A stretch of 37,711 bases of DNA, taken from contig JAJHSB010000007.1 in the NCBI GenBank assembly GCA_022684035.1, positions 1 to 37,711 on the forward strand, given 5' to 3'. The translations under genes and the position numbers were made by a program. The number at the start of each line of letters is the position of its first letter. The first letter of the stretch is position 1. The notes under the pieces were generated by a model. That model searched no databases. It was given only the letters and a program-made list of their open reading frames with translations, and was not told the origin of the DNA. Source of the DNA: Candidatus Acetothermia bacterium (GTDB taxonomy: Bacteria > Bipolaricaulota > Bipolaricaulia > UBA7950). This document shows, in pieces, positions 15,368-25,300 of the stretch.

Positions 15368-16237
15368 TCATTCCCTGGGTTGCGGACTCTGCAAAAATCT
15401 TAGGAGTTCGGAGTCGGCGCTCAGCACCAGCGTAGTTCCCCCGCCCATGAATTTCTCGTATGCCTCCAGGCTCCTCAGAAAGGCAAAGAACTCAGGGTCT
15501 TGCTCAAAGGCTGCGGCATAAATTGCAGCAGCTCTGGCATCTCCATATCCTCTCAGTATCCTGCTCTGCTTCTCCGCCTCAGCCAGTATAACCACTACCT
15601 CTCTATCTGCCTCGGCCCTGATTTTCATGGCCGCTTGCGCTCCTTTAGCACGAAACTCCTTGGCCATCCTCTCTCGCTCCGCCCTCATCCGGGCAAAGAC
15701 AGCCTCCTCCACCCCAGCAGGAAGGTCAATCCTTTTTATGCGAACATCGATTACTTCTATACCAAAGTCACGCTGGGCAATTTTATCCGTATGCCGGCCG
15801 ACGCGATCCATAATCGGCTTCCTTTTGACGCCGATTATGTCCCAAAGGTTATGTGCGGCAAGCTTCTGCCGCAATTTCGAGATAGCAATGTCATTTAGCC
15901 TGAGTCTAGCGCGATACTCATCTGTTACTGTTTTAAAGAATCGATGAGGATCTACAATGCGCCAGCGACTGTAACTATCCACCACCAGCCTCTCCTTGTC
16001 TAAGGTAATAAACTCCGTCGCCGGGGCATCGGCGACCAGCACCCTCCGTTCAATACGGACTATTGATTGAATAAACGGGATTTTGAAGTGCAGTCCCGGC
16101 TGATCGATCGTCCTTATATATTTTCCAAGTTGAAGGATAATCGCCTGTTCCCTCTCATCAATGGTGAAGACGGCCTGAAAGATGACGATCAGGGCAAGTA
16201 TCACCGCAATTAGAATTGCCAATATTTTACCCATCAT
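15368..16237 (-). CDS. hflC: HflC, membrane SPFH protein regulating FtsH
   Basis: HflC pairs with HflK to form the large periplasmic-facing cage that surrounds and modulates the FtsH protease. This 289-residue protein has an N-terminal membrane helix (about 5-24), an SPFH/band-7 domain ('VDEREQAIILQLGKYIRTIDQPGLHFKIPF' like region at 25-60) and a long charged helix with 'FRAKGAQAAMKIRAEADREV'. The C-terminal 'EQDPEFFAFLRSLEAYEKF' is the HflC signature. Its ATG overlaps the hflK stop (ATGA) and the end of hflK supplies its AGGAGG. No ftsH is in the window. GATC is less frequent here than in most other genes of the window. Confidence 0.95.
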   Translation of the reverse strand: MMGKILAILIAVILALIVIFQAVFTIDEREQAIILQLGKYIRTIDQPGLHFKIPFIQSIVRIERRVLVADAPATEFITLDKERLVVDSYSRWRIVDPHRFFKTVTDEYRARLRLNDIAISKLRQKLAAHNLWDIIGVKRKPIMDRVGRHTDKIAQRDFGIEVIDVRIKRIDLPAGVEEAVFARMRAERERMAKEFRAKGAQAAMKIRAEADREVVVILAEAEKQSRILRGYGDARAAAIYAAAFEQDPEFFAFLRSLEAYEKFMGGGTTLVLSADSELLRFLQSPQPRE

Positions 16238-17274
16238 TCTCCTCCTCTCGGTGTAATATCTAATGGCAGAAACTGTATTAGGCCACCGCCAACTGCGGGA
16301 TCGATAATAAATTTCTCGGTTCCGGCCAGGACCCGCTCGATCATCTCGAGGAATAGTCTCTGGCGGGTTACTACCGGCGCCTTGCGGTACTCTGCGAGAA
16401 TCTTGATAAACCGTTCCGCCTCACCTTCAGCTAGTGCTATCCTTTCGTCTCGATAGGCGGTGGCCGCAAGGATTATCGCTTTTGCCTCTCCCCTGGCTCG
16501 GGGGACTATATCCAAGGCATATCCTCTAGCTTCCATGATGAACCTTTCCCTATCTGCCTTAGCCCGCACTACGTCGTAGAATGCTTCCCTGACCTCATCG
16601 GGGGCATCTACCACCTGCAGTTCCACTCCAACCACGTGCAGTCCAGTCTGATGATCATCCAGCAGAGACTGCAGAAACTCCCAGGTTTCAGCTTCGACCT
16701 CAGGCCGGCCCACGGTCATCGCACGATCAATCGCCATCTGGCCGATAACGCTCCTCAGGGCGACCTCAGTATTCACCCGCAGCGCCAACTCAGGGGCTTC
16801 AGCCCGGAAGAGATATTTTACGGGATCCATCACACGATAACGCACCAGAATCCGGACATCAGCTATATTTTTGTCGCCGGTAAGCATCATTGCTTCGCCA
16901 TCCACTCGTATATGTCTTGCCGGTCTTCTCGGCTCTTCTACAGTCCTGAACCCGATCTCTGCTCGCCTTTCCTCGATCACATTGACGATATTGTGCGCCT
17001 GGATCGGCCAGGGTAGGCGAAAGTTCAATCCAGGATCCCTTAGGGATACAAATCTCCCGAATTGCGTCACCACACCCCGTTCGGCAGGCCCAACGGAAAA
17101 TATCCCGCTTGCCAGCCAGATTACCGCCACAATTACGATCACAATCCATACCACTGGCCCTGTTGTTCCCAGTTTCCGGTTCCCCTTACCCCTTTGACCT
17201 ACTATCTTCTGCCAGATATCCTCCCAGGGCAGATTCTCCCCGGGTCGCTGACCTCTTTCTGGTTCTTTAGGCAT
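16234..17274 (-). CDS. hflK: HflK, membrane SPFH protein regulating FtsH
   Basis: A 346-residue partner of HflC. It has the typical Gly/charged N-terminus ending in 'LPWEDIWQKIVGQRGKGNRK', a membrane helix at about 43-63, and an SPFH domain with 'SVGPAERGVVTQFGRFVSLRDPGLNFRLPWPI'. The C-terminal part has 'AEGEAERFIKILAEYRKAPVVTRQRLFLE', characteristic of HflK. Two ATG codons are adjacent; the second is 5 nt from GAGGTG and is taken as the start. It forms a two-gene operon with hflC, four bases overlapping. Confidence 0.95.
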   Translation of the reverse strand: MPKEPERGQRPGENLPWEDIWQKIVGQRGKGNRKLGTTGPVVWIVIVIVAVIWLASGIFSVGPAERGVVTQFGRFVSLRDPGLNFRLPWPIQAHNIVNVIEERRAEIGFRTVEEPRRPARHIRVDGEAMMLTGDKNIADVRILVRYRVMDPVKYLFRAEAPELALRVNTEVALRSVIGQMAIDRAMTVGRPEVEAETWEFLQSLLDDHQTGLHVVGVELQVVDAPDEVREAFYDVVRAKADRERFIMEARGYALDIVPRARGEAKAIILAATAYRDERIALAEGEAERFIKILAEYRKAPVVTRQRLFLEMIERVLAGTEKFIIDPAVGGGLIQFLPLDITPRGGE

Positions 17275-17497
17275 CATTGCACCTCTATATGGTCTTTCAG
17301 TTATTTATCCGTATTTTCGCTTATTATCGTATCTCGATATACCAACCCTTGTTACAATGTTGCTCACAATCGCGATCCGTGAACTCTGGATATGAAAGCC
17401 ACTTATAGCATAGGCTACCACAGACTCTTTGTCAAGCTTGAGACTTCTCTTACGCAAGATGGCATGACATGTCAGGTGGAAGGCTGAAGGTAGAAGA

Positions 17498-20400
17498 CTA
17501 AAAATTTGCGACAACAGAGAGTTCGCCAATTAGGCTGTGATAGAATCCCGGGGAGCCAGCGGTATTTCCGATCGCGTAAGCAGCAGCGAAGACGAGGCTC
17601 CAATTATCCGCGATTTGCCAGTTTAAGGCTGGCCGTAAGCTGGCAGTCAAGTCGATACCCGTGATCATCCGTTGTGCTTCGCTACGCAGTTCGATATACG
17701 CCGATAGATTACCAGCAATGTTATAACTCAGCGTATTGCTGATCGTATATGTTATCGTCGTCTCTTCATGGCGAGTAACCGCATGCAGGGTGGAAGAGAA
17801 GTCATTATTCAATCCATCTGCAAGTTCCCATGTCAGTCCAGTGGTCAGGGTATGAGTGATCGTTGCCCGTGTCTCGCCGCGAAAGGTAATCGAATTGGAA
17901 ATTCGGCTGATCGTCAGATAAGGAATAAGGAATGGTATTCCCTGGTAGTCGATGCGCCCGCTTAACCGGTCAATCTGCTGTTGCCGTTCTTCCCATACTC
18001 CCAGCAGTTCACGCCGTAGGGTAACCGCAGCACCCAGATTCCCTAATTCGGCACGGAGACTCCCTGCGACTGTGAGATCGTCTCTTTGACGATGATTCTT
18101 CCACATCAGCGTGACTGCAGGGAAGAGTCTTATGCCGCGTAGATCCACCCGACTGAAGCGGAAGTCGAGATTGGCGAGATGCTCTATTTGTAAATATTTA
18201 TCGACCAGCGAGCGACTTGCTGTCAGATCATAGCGAGAGGTCAAGGTCATCGTGGCGAAGCGCTGTGACCACGCGAGCGTAAGACCTCCATAATCACGCC
18301 CACTGAACCTGCCGGCAAAATAGGTTGTCGGTCGTGTCCAATTGATAATGAGCGAAAGATCTTCAGTTATCTGGTGGTGAATTTGCGCCGCTACTCTACT
18401 TGCACGGCGCATCTTTACTGGCTCAAAATCACCGGCAAATGAATCGCTCCAACTGAGCGAAAGGGCGAGAGTATCATGGAAGAATCGCTTGTCAATGCCG
18501 ATGGTATACGCGAATTTTGTTCGGTCAAAGCCAGTTCGATCTTTGGCATCATCGATCAAACTATGCGTAGCAGAAAGAGCGAGCTGCCCTCCGAAGTCCC
18601 ATGTCATTGCAAGTGTATGGCTAAGCAGAGTTTGTGGTACATCTCCAGCGGCATCGATCCGCTGGTAAGTATGAGTTGCAGTAAGTGAGATCCCGGGTGT
18701 AATGGCGTGTGTGCCGCTCAAAGTCCACCCTGTGCGATCATGACGATCGGCGCGGCCGATCGCCAAAAATTGCGGCGAAATCCGCTTAAAGGTGCCTGCA
18801 AGCTGAAATCCACCGAAGTCACGCTGGAAAGAGGCACTGATCAGCATTCCTCTGTCGCTGTGCTCAGCAGCTGGAATGTCAACAAAGCGGGTGATATCCC
18901 GACCATCAATCTTCGTAGTATAGCGGGTGAATTCCGTTTTCTGTTGACCATCGAACCGCCACAGCGAGAGATCGTAATCTGCAGTGGCGCGCGAACCGGC
19001 CCAGAGAATGCCGTCAGGAGTAATTGCGATTGCAGTGATAGCTGTTTGTGCAATCAGCGTATCGTCCCATGAAGAATAAAGACCGCGTTCGGTGCCGAAG
19101 AAGAGTTTGTCATCGCGAAAGGCAAAAGAATTTACTCGTTGTCCGGTGATAAGCCAGTCGATAAACTCGCCGTTTTCAAACCGACGCAAGCCACGAGTAC
19201 AGGCAACATAAAGGATCGATTCCACTAATCGTAAATCTGTGATTCTGTCTCCTGCTGTTCTATCGAGAGTAGTAAATACCTCCTCTGCTACCTCGAATCT
19301 GATCACTCCATTATCAGTGCCAAGATAGATCACTTCGCCATTACCGACAATCTCAAAGATCATATCGCTTCGCATCTGCGGATTATCTTCGGTGGTGTAA
19401 GTGACCCAGCTCGCTTGATCATCGATCTGCGCGATCGGAACGCGGGCCAGGCCGGCTGCCGTGCCTATCCATAGTATTCCTTCGATAAGCGCGAGGGAGT
19501 AGACCGTCTCGTCAGGGAGACCGTCTTCCTGAGAGTAACGACGCCAGTTTCCCACCCAATCGAGCGGAGCAACTCCCTTCAGGGAAACGACGGTCAATCC
19601 GGCGTTGGTGGCAAAGAAGACTTTATTGCCGGATCCGGCGATCGCATAGACCCGGCGGCCGGAGAGACCATGGAAAGTATCGTAACTACGCCAACTCCCA
19701 TCGTAATAGACGCTGATCCCTCCTAAATGGGAGAAGAAGAGGTACTCTCCGATACGTGCGATATCCGTTATCTCATTAGGCATATTGCGCCGTAGATTAT
19801 CATCAAACGGAAACCGATTCTCTGCCCAACCAACGGAAAAATCCGCCGCAAAGCCGGGACGGTCGATTCTCCCGGTGATGCCGGCGACAGTATGCATGTT
19901 CGGCATGGTATGAGCACGGTCTCTCTCCTCTGGGGGAAGAGGAGTGTCTGCTCCACGCAGCAAGCTAATGCCGATCGTAAACTCTTCACTTAACGGAAGG
20001 TTAAGCGTAATTCCGTAGAAGGTTCGCTGATGTTCGGCGAATCCGCCCCACCAGCCGCGAGCGCTTTCGAATTCCACGCGGATGATATCCTCTTCTCTCA
20101 CCTGACGGAAGATGATCAACAGACCGATTTCATAATCGATTGAATAGTCGATAGCGCGGGTAAGACGAGCATTATTAAGATAGACTCGTACGCTGTCAGG
20201 GATGAGCGCTAACCCCAACATGAACATATTGCCTAGGACGGCATAGTCAAAGGTAACGCGTACTGCATGCTTCTCTCCACGGAGAAAATCCGGTGGGAAG
20301 TGTAACTCGATGATCCCTTGATCAGGGAAGAGAGTGAATCGGTAGAGGACGCCGTCGATAGGGTGGAAAATCCGGTTATCAAAACTGATCTCCACGACCA

Positions 20401-21451
20401 CGGAATCCGTGATAATCCCTCTTCGCCCCAGATCGTAAAATCGTTGTCGCCTCGCATCGGTCAATCGATGGACGGCATTGTCGATGATGATCTGTCCATA
20501 GGCGGCAAGTGCAGACAGAAAGGCTAATTCGTAGTCAGACCCTTCATGCCAGGGATAAATTCTGCGCGCCTCATCGACGAGTCCGTGTTTGGTATTATAA
20601 GTATCGATATAATTGTGAATTCTTCGGCGTAACAGACCGTTTATCCCCTGGCGCAATAACAGATAATCGGATTCACTACGCAAGATGATGAACTCTTCCT
20701 TTTCCAACTCAGTCTGCAATTCTGCTTCGATTACCGATAGCAGATATTCCAAATTGTGGTCGATCAGTAGAGCGCGTAAAGAAGGGACGAGTTCAAATTG
20801 CACATAACTGCGGGAAAAATCATCGATAAACGGCACAGTGAGAATGAGATAATCGAGACCAGCAAGATGGCGGCGATAAGGCGGCGCTTCCCACGGTCGA
20901 GCAGGAATTTGCCGGGCAAAGACGACCTCCGCCCGACTCGTCATACCGCGGAAAATCCTCTGCTGGGGAATTCCCAGCATTCGTCCCACCACAGCGTGGA
21001 GCGTCCCTTTTTCATGGCGGTATTTCACTTGCAATCCCAACAATGCTGGGGAAGCAACGAATGCTCCCTCGCCGGCAAAGATAAACTCGCCCAACAGACC
21101 CTGCACTCTCTCTGTGTCGAGACTGATCGTAAATTCCTGCATCTGCAGAGGTCTTTGATCATCGATCTGTGCTGCGATCGTCAGCACTCCGAATGCAGTA
21201 CCGCTGATATCAGCCGCTAATGACTGATCAAAGATAAATTGCCCCGGCGCAGTGCCGAATCTTCCTAACCCACGCAGATCTCCGATTCCATAACGCAGCG
21301 TCCACGTCTTCTGGCCAGAGATATTGATTTGGAATCGCTCATCATTTTGGGCGAATACCGGATGAGCAATTACAATAATCATAATAACTGTTATAGCTAC
21401 CAGTAACGAACGGTATCCGCTATATTTAACTTCTCTTTGATCGGTTCTCAT
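17498..21451 (-). CDS. Large outer-membrane beta-barrel protein with internal beta-propeller
   Basis: A 1317-residue protein I do not recognise as a named family. It has a signal peptide (1-34, cleavage after 'HPVFA'). An N-terminal beta-rich part contains helices around 215-320 and strand pairs such as 'VYLNNARLTRAIDYSIDYEIGLLIIFR', like the 'surface-exposed strand' modules of SprA-type proteins. Residues about 550-835 form repeats 'GRRVYAIAGSGNKVFFATNAGLTVV' in style, matching two-component-regulator propeller blades. Residues about 850-1317 are amphipathic strands ('ATITHTLTTGLTWEL') ending in Phe, as expected for a BamA-inserted barrel. The start is set by AAGGAG eight nt before the ATG; an ATG at 21469 lies upstream of the Shine-Dalgarno. 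It is divergent from the LptF/G-LptD fusion. Role unknown: export, adhesion or sensing are all possible. Confidence 0.8.
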   Translation of the reverse strand: MRTDQREVKYSGYRSLLVAITVIMIIVIAHPVFAQNDERFQINISGQKTWTLRYGIGDLRGLGRFGTAPGQFIFDQSLAADISGTAFGVLTIAAQIDDQRPLQMQEFTISLDTERVQGLLGEFIFAGEGAFVASPALLGLQVKYRHEKGTLHAVVGRMLGIPQQRIFRGMTSRAEVVFARQIPARPWEAPPYRRHLAGLDYLILTVPFIDDFSRSYVQFELVPSLRALLIDHNLEYLLSVIEAELQTELEKEEFIILRSESDYLLLRQGINGLLRRRIHNYIDTYNTKHGLVDEARRIYPWHEGSDYELAFLSALAAYGQIIIDNAVHRLTDARRQRFYDLGRRGIITDSVVVEISFDNRIFHPIDGVLYRFTLFPDQGIIELHFPPDFLRGEKHAVRVTFDYAVLGNMFMLGLALIPDSVRVYLNNARLTRAIDYSIDYEIGLLIIFRQVREEDIIRVEFESARGWWGGFAEHQRTFYGITLNLPLSEEFTIGISLLRGADTPLPPEERDRAHTMPNMHTVAGITGRIDRPGFAADFSVGWAENRFPFDDNLRRNMPNEITDIARIGEYLFFSHLGGISVYYDGSWRSYDTFHGLSGRRVYAIAGSGNKVFFATNAGLTVVSLKGVAPLDWVGNWRRYSQEDGLPDETVYSLALIEGILWIGTAAGLARVPIAQIDDQASWVTYTTEDNPQMRSDMIFEIVGNGEVIYLGTDNGVIRFEVAEEVFTTLDRTAGDRITDLRLVESILYVACTRGLRRFENGEFIDWLITGQRVNSFAFRDDKLFFGTERGLYSSWDDTLIAQTAITAIAITPDGILWAGSRATADYDLSLWRFDGQQKTEFTRYTTKIDGRDITRFVDIPAAEHSDRGMLISASFQRDFGGFQLAGTFKRISPQFLAIGRADRHDRTGWTLSGTHAITPGISLTATHTYQRIDAAGDVPQTLLSHTLAMTWDFGGQLALSATHSLIDDAKDRTGFDRTKFAYTIGIDKRFFHDTLALSLSWSDSFAGDFEPVKMRRASRVAAQIHHQITEDLSLIINWTRPTTYFAGRFSGRDYGGLTLAWSQRFATMTLTSRYDLTASRSLVDKYLQIEHLANLDFRFSRVDLRGIRLFPAVTLMWKNHRQRDDLTVAGSLRAELGNLGAAVTLRRELLGVWEERQQQIDRLSGRIDYQGIPFLIPYLTISRISNSITFRGETRATITHTLTTGLTWELADGLNNDFSSTLHAVTRHEETTITYTISNTLSYNIAGNLSAYIELRSEAQRMITGIDLTASLRPALNWQIADNWSLVFAAAYAIGNTAGSPGFYHSLIGELSVVANF

Positions 21452-21742
21452 CTTATCGCTCCTTACCATTTGTCATCCGGCATAATTTGATTTTATTTAA
21501 TATTAGCACATCAAGCAAATTATAACCGAAATTACATCCCATAATCTTCGCTTCACTTTAGGAGATGTTCCATGAAGTTCCTTCTTATGGGGTTTGGATA
21601 TTTAAAGGCAATGGCGCTGCATACCTTCTTTTTATAGTCAACGGCATAAATCATTGCAAAAAACTAACAACACGCAAATCCTAAATTCTAAAACCTAAAT
21701 CCCAAACCCCTGCCTTCGCAGGGGCAGGCAAAATCCAAATGA

Positions 21743-21791
21743 CCAAAATTCAAAATACAAAACGTTTTGAACATTCGGATTTTGAATTTGT
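21743..21791. repeat. Nested inverted repeat around CAAAACGTTTTG
   Basis: Outer arms CAAAATTCAAAAT (left) and ATTTTGAATTTG (right) can pair around the perfect 12-bp palindrome CAAAACGTTTTG at 21758-21769. It is AT-rich, cruciform-prone and non-coding. Confidence 0.65.
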
Positions 21792-21900
21792 TTAGAATTT
21801 AGAGCTTCGAATTTAGAGTTTTATACTTCGCATGTGCAAAGATTTTTGCAAGACACTATAATACGTGAGTAGCACAAGCGATGACTCGGAGCGGTTTTCT

Positions 21901-21942
21901 CTTCCGTCATTGCGAGCCGCAGCCCTGAGCGAAGTAATTCCG
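21901..21942 (+). repeat. Dispersed repeat family C, copy 4 (diverged)
   Basis: CTTCCGTCATTGCGAGCCGC followed by AGCCCTGAGCGAAGTAATTC: same start and GAAG-AAT end as other copies, but with a different middle. Confidence 0.6.
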
Positions 21943-22006
21943 TTTGTAGAGGCTTCTGGTTGCTGGTTGCTGGTGGCTGGTTTCTGGCTTCTGTCTCCTG
22001 ATTTGG

Positions 22007-22040
22007 GATTGCCACGAGTTCTACGAACTCTCGTAATGAC
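22007..22040. repeat. Hairpin repeat family D, copy 2
   Basis: GATTGCCACGAGTTCTACGA followed by ACTCTCGTAATGAC. It differs from 4500-4533 at two positions, one of them keeping a G-T pair in the outer stem, while the GAGTTC/GAACTC stem is unchanged. Confidence 0.75.
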
Positions 22041-22070
22041 AAGAAAAAAGAGACGCTGCTCCCCCCCTTC

Positions 22071-22130
22071 TGTCATTGCGAGGAGCTGTATACCCGAATG
22101 CAAAGAGGGGGACAGCGACGAAGCAATCCT
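22071..22130 (+). repeat. Dispersed repeat family C, copy 5 (with insertion)
   Basis: Begins TGTCATTGCGAGGAGCTGTA and ends CAGCGACGAAGCAATCCTG. About 25 extra bases separate the usual halves. The following CCTACAGAGTTTGT is shared with 4220. Confidence 0.65.
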
Positions 22131-22297
22131 GTTGCTTAATCCTACAGAGTTTGTCCTACACCTAACCGAGCATTATCTCCTGCGGCATATGTTCTTACCC
22201 GCTGCCTGCTGAATACTGAATGCTATCTGCCGTGCCCCTATAATTTCGCAACTGTCTTACAGCCTTACGAACTTGAAGAACTTTTTCTTCTGTGTCC

Positions 22298-22326
22298 TTG
22301 GCGCAACGGATCAAGTGTGCTATCAT
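22298..22326 (+). promoter_or_regulatory. Putative promoter of the LptF/G-LptD gene, leaderless type
   Basis: TTGGCG (22298-22303), 17-nt spacer, TATCAT (22321-22326). The first ATG of the gene begins 10 nt beyond the -10 box, so the predicted transcript would start within a few bases of the start codon; no purine-rich Shine-Dalgarno is present. Confidence 0.5.
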
Positions 22327-22336
22327 TATCTTGGTG

Positions 22337-25300
22337 ATGATGAAAAAACTGGATAGATACTTGTTACAAGAGTTAGCTGGTCCATTTTTTCTCGCGGTGA
22401 TGGGGCTAGCAATCTTCTTGGTACTAAATTTGATCATCGCTCTATCAGGATTGATGGCTGGGCACGGTGTGGGAGTCCTCGCAATGGCGAGATTGATTCT
22501 CCGGCGCCTTCCTGATCTGATGGTCGTTGCCTTTCCAATGGCGCTTCTCTTTGCTATCTTTCTCGGATTAGGACGACTGGTCCATGATCGCGAGGTAATG
22601 GGCATGGAAGCAGGCGGGATATCCCGCCGTCGATTCCTGGCTCCATTATTCCTTGCCGGGTTAATAGTCGCCATTGGTAATTTCTTCTTCCATAACTGGG
22701 TCGCGCCGCATGCCGAACATGCATATCAGATGGAAATTCGCCGGATTATCTTTCGTGGACGTCTCCCACATATTCGTGCCCATACTTTCTTTACCGGTCC
22801 AGGAGAGACATTTTTCTATGGGCGAAGTTTCGATGAACGTGATGGCACGCTTTCAGGAATTCTTATCCATGACATGGGTGGAGATCTCGTGCCCCGGAAA
22901 GGCGATGCGACGATGATGGTTGTCACAGCAGAAACAGGCCGTTGGATAGATGACACCTGGATCCTCTTCGATGGGGTTATCTTTGGCTATGATCGCCAGG
23001 GAAGGCTCGTTTATACAGCGAGGTTTGCTTCCATCGAAATTGCCACCGGCCTTGCAAGCGCTGATTTTGTCCTCGGAGCGAAATCACCATCGGAGATGAG
23101 GTTGGAAGAGCTATTGGCACGGATCGAAATACTCCGCCGCGCCGGGCTTGATATCACCAGGCTGCGGGTGGAATTACACTCTCGTTTTGCCATTCCGCTT
23201 ACGGCATTAATCTTCGCTCTGATCGGTGGCCCGCTCTGTCTTATCTTCAGTAAGCGCAGTCGCGCAATGGGAGTGGTGATCAGTCTCCTCCTCGTCGGAT
23301 TCTTCCAGGGGACTCTTCTGTGGGCGGAGACAATGGGAAGGGGCGGAGTAATCTCTCCTGCTATTGCAGGGTGGGGTCCGAATCTGCTTTTCGGACTTAT
23401 CGGTCTCTACCTCTATCTGCGGCTGGATAGTCTCAGTCACCCCATTCGGTGGCGCGGGTTCCAGCACAAGTTGCTGTTAGGATTATTCATCGTTACTTTA
23501 TCCAGTTCCTTCCTTGCTGTAGCCGGCGAGCCTGTGATAGAGATCACTGCTGATCGGTTGACAGTGGCAGCAGAAAAAGAAGCGATCCACGCCCAAGGCG
23601 CAGTGACGGTAAAGTATGGTAATACGATCTTGCACGCCGATGAAGTAAGACTCAATCGCATCGATGGTGCGCGATGGAAATTTCAAGCTCAGGGAGCGGT
23701 CGATCTACAGATCGGTGAAGACTTCAAGTTACAGAGTGATCAGTTATTTGCCTTTCTCCGCGCCAAAGACGAAGAGCTCATTACTACGGCCGCAGAAGCA
23801 GAGCAACTCCGCGGTCAAACGATCTTTACAAATGCGCAAGGAGAAGAGCATATACTCAATTTCACCGGTCATCACGCCCTGATCAGATTCGACAACGCCG
23901 GGGAAGTGGAAGCAATAGAACTGACTCGCGGTACCGCCACTACTTGCGATAAGTGTATGGTCCCGATCAGAGATCAACCGTTCGCAATTGACATGGGAAG
24001 AATGATCATCTATCCTGATCGGCTTATCGTCGCCTTTGACATAACTGTTCGCGCATTCGGCCTGCCTATCTTCTGGCTGCCGGCGTATATTAGACCTCTT
24101 GATGAAATATTAGAGAGCCCGCTTTTCCCCGCTACTGGAACACATCCATTGCGTGGCTGGTTCCTTAAGTGGAATCTTCCGTTCTTTATCGATCAATTTA
24201 ATCACGGAACGATTCTCATCGATTTTTACTCTCGCTTCACCGAGATCGGAGCAGGGGCAATATTCCATTATCAGTTTTTCGGACAACGCGGAAGAATTAG
24301 ATTTTATCATTTTCCCGCTCGCGTCGGAGATGCCCGCACAGAGATCTCGATCGACAATATCTGGACGATCGTCCCGGAATTTGAGCTGGCAAAACGCGCT
24401 GATTTTACCCAGATAGGAGCTCAACGTCATCTCACTTTCGCTGTATTGACTGCAACCACTTTCCATGATTGGCGGATCGATCTGCGCAGCGAACGGACTG
24501 AAAAAGAGGAGGACGGGGTCATCAAGATAATCGAGCGCATCCCGGAAATTACCATTGCACGTACTGCCTTCACTCTCCTCCCAATTACAATTACCCCAGG
24601 TGCAAGCATAGGCCGGTTTCGCGAACTGCGCGGTATCGAAGAGATCGGGTCCGGACTGCGCGCCGACGGCAGTCTTAGTTTCCATTTGCCATCGGTCTTG
24701 CTCTGGTCCTCGCCAGGGCAAGATATCTCCTTTACCAGCACAGCAGGAGTCCGGATCTCATACTATTACGCAGATGATTTGATCTTCTCTCGCGAAGTAG
24801 TCGACCTATCGGCCAACCTCACCTACAGACAAAGTGGAATCAGAAGTGAAATTACGCATCGTTACCGCCGCGTTGTGGGAAGAAGTCCATTTGAGTTTGA
24901 TCGTATAGACAAAAGACACCATATCACCGCCAATTTGCGGATCGGAATGGAGAGTCCTCTGCAGCTAACGATTGCTGGAGGATATAATCTGGGCATCGGG
25001 CAGATCGATCCGCTATCTTTCAATATTAATTATCGCTTTGGCGCGGGATCAGTGACCTTGAAAGGAGTATACAACATACCATTTGCGCGACTCGACCGGT
25101 TGACTTTGACCGGCGATTGGCGGCGGGAGAAGGTGCATCTATCGTTTACTGTTCCGTATAATGTTGCGCGGGGAATCTTCGATACCAGTTTATTGCGGTT
25201 TGCCACCGGTAATGAGAGCGGAGAAATATCACTCTCCTTGAAATATGATCTGAATACCATGCATCTTATCTCAACGACCCTCAGCACCGAACTAATTTGG

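Larger units (their letters stand above)
21470..22336. other. 867-bp divergent intergenic region rich in repeats
   Basis: No convincing gene. From left to right it contains an AT-rich stretch; a hairpin CCCCTG-CCTTCG-CAGGGG near 21706-21723; nested inverted repeats at 21743-21791 centred on the 12-bp palindrome CAAAACGTTTTG (21758-21769); family C copies at 21901-21942 and 22071-22130; hairpin family D copy 2 at 22007-22040; and the promoter of the fusion gene at its right end. Short reading frames in it are made of repeats and have no ribosome-binding sites. Confidence 0.75.

Noticed and set aside
17460-17480. TGACATGTCA palindrome downstream of the barrel gene
   Set aside because: Ten bases are too short to claim an operator or terminator and no T-run follows.
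21813-22212. Short reading frames in the 21.8-22.2 kb gap
   Set aside because: They are built from dispersed repeats, lack ribosome sites and overlap each other on both strands.
22292-22336. Upstream ATG start for the LptF/G-LptD fusion
   Set aside because: It lies at or before the predicted -35 box and adds 15 residues not seen in LptF/G proteins.
23459-23530. Separate lptD gene starting at an internal TTG near the junction
   Set aside because: No Shine-Dalgarno precedes it, and the permease has no stop codon of its own, so a fusion is required regardless.
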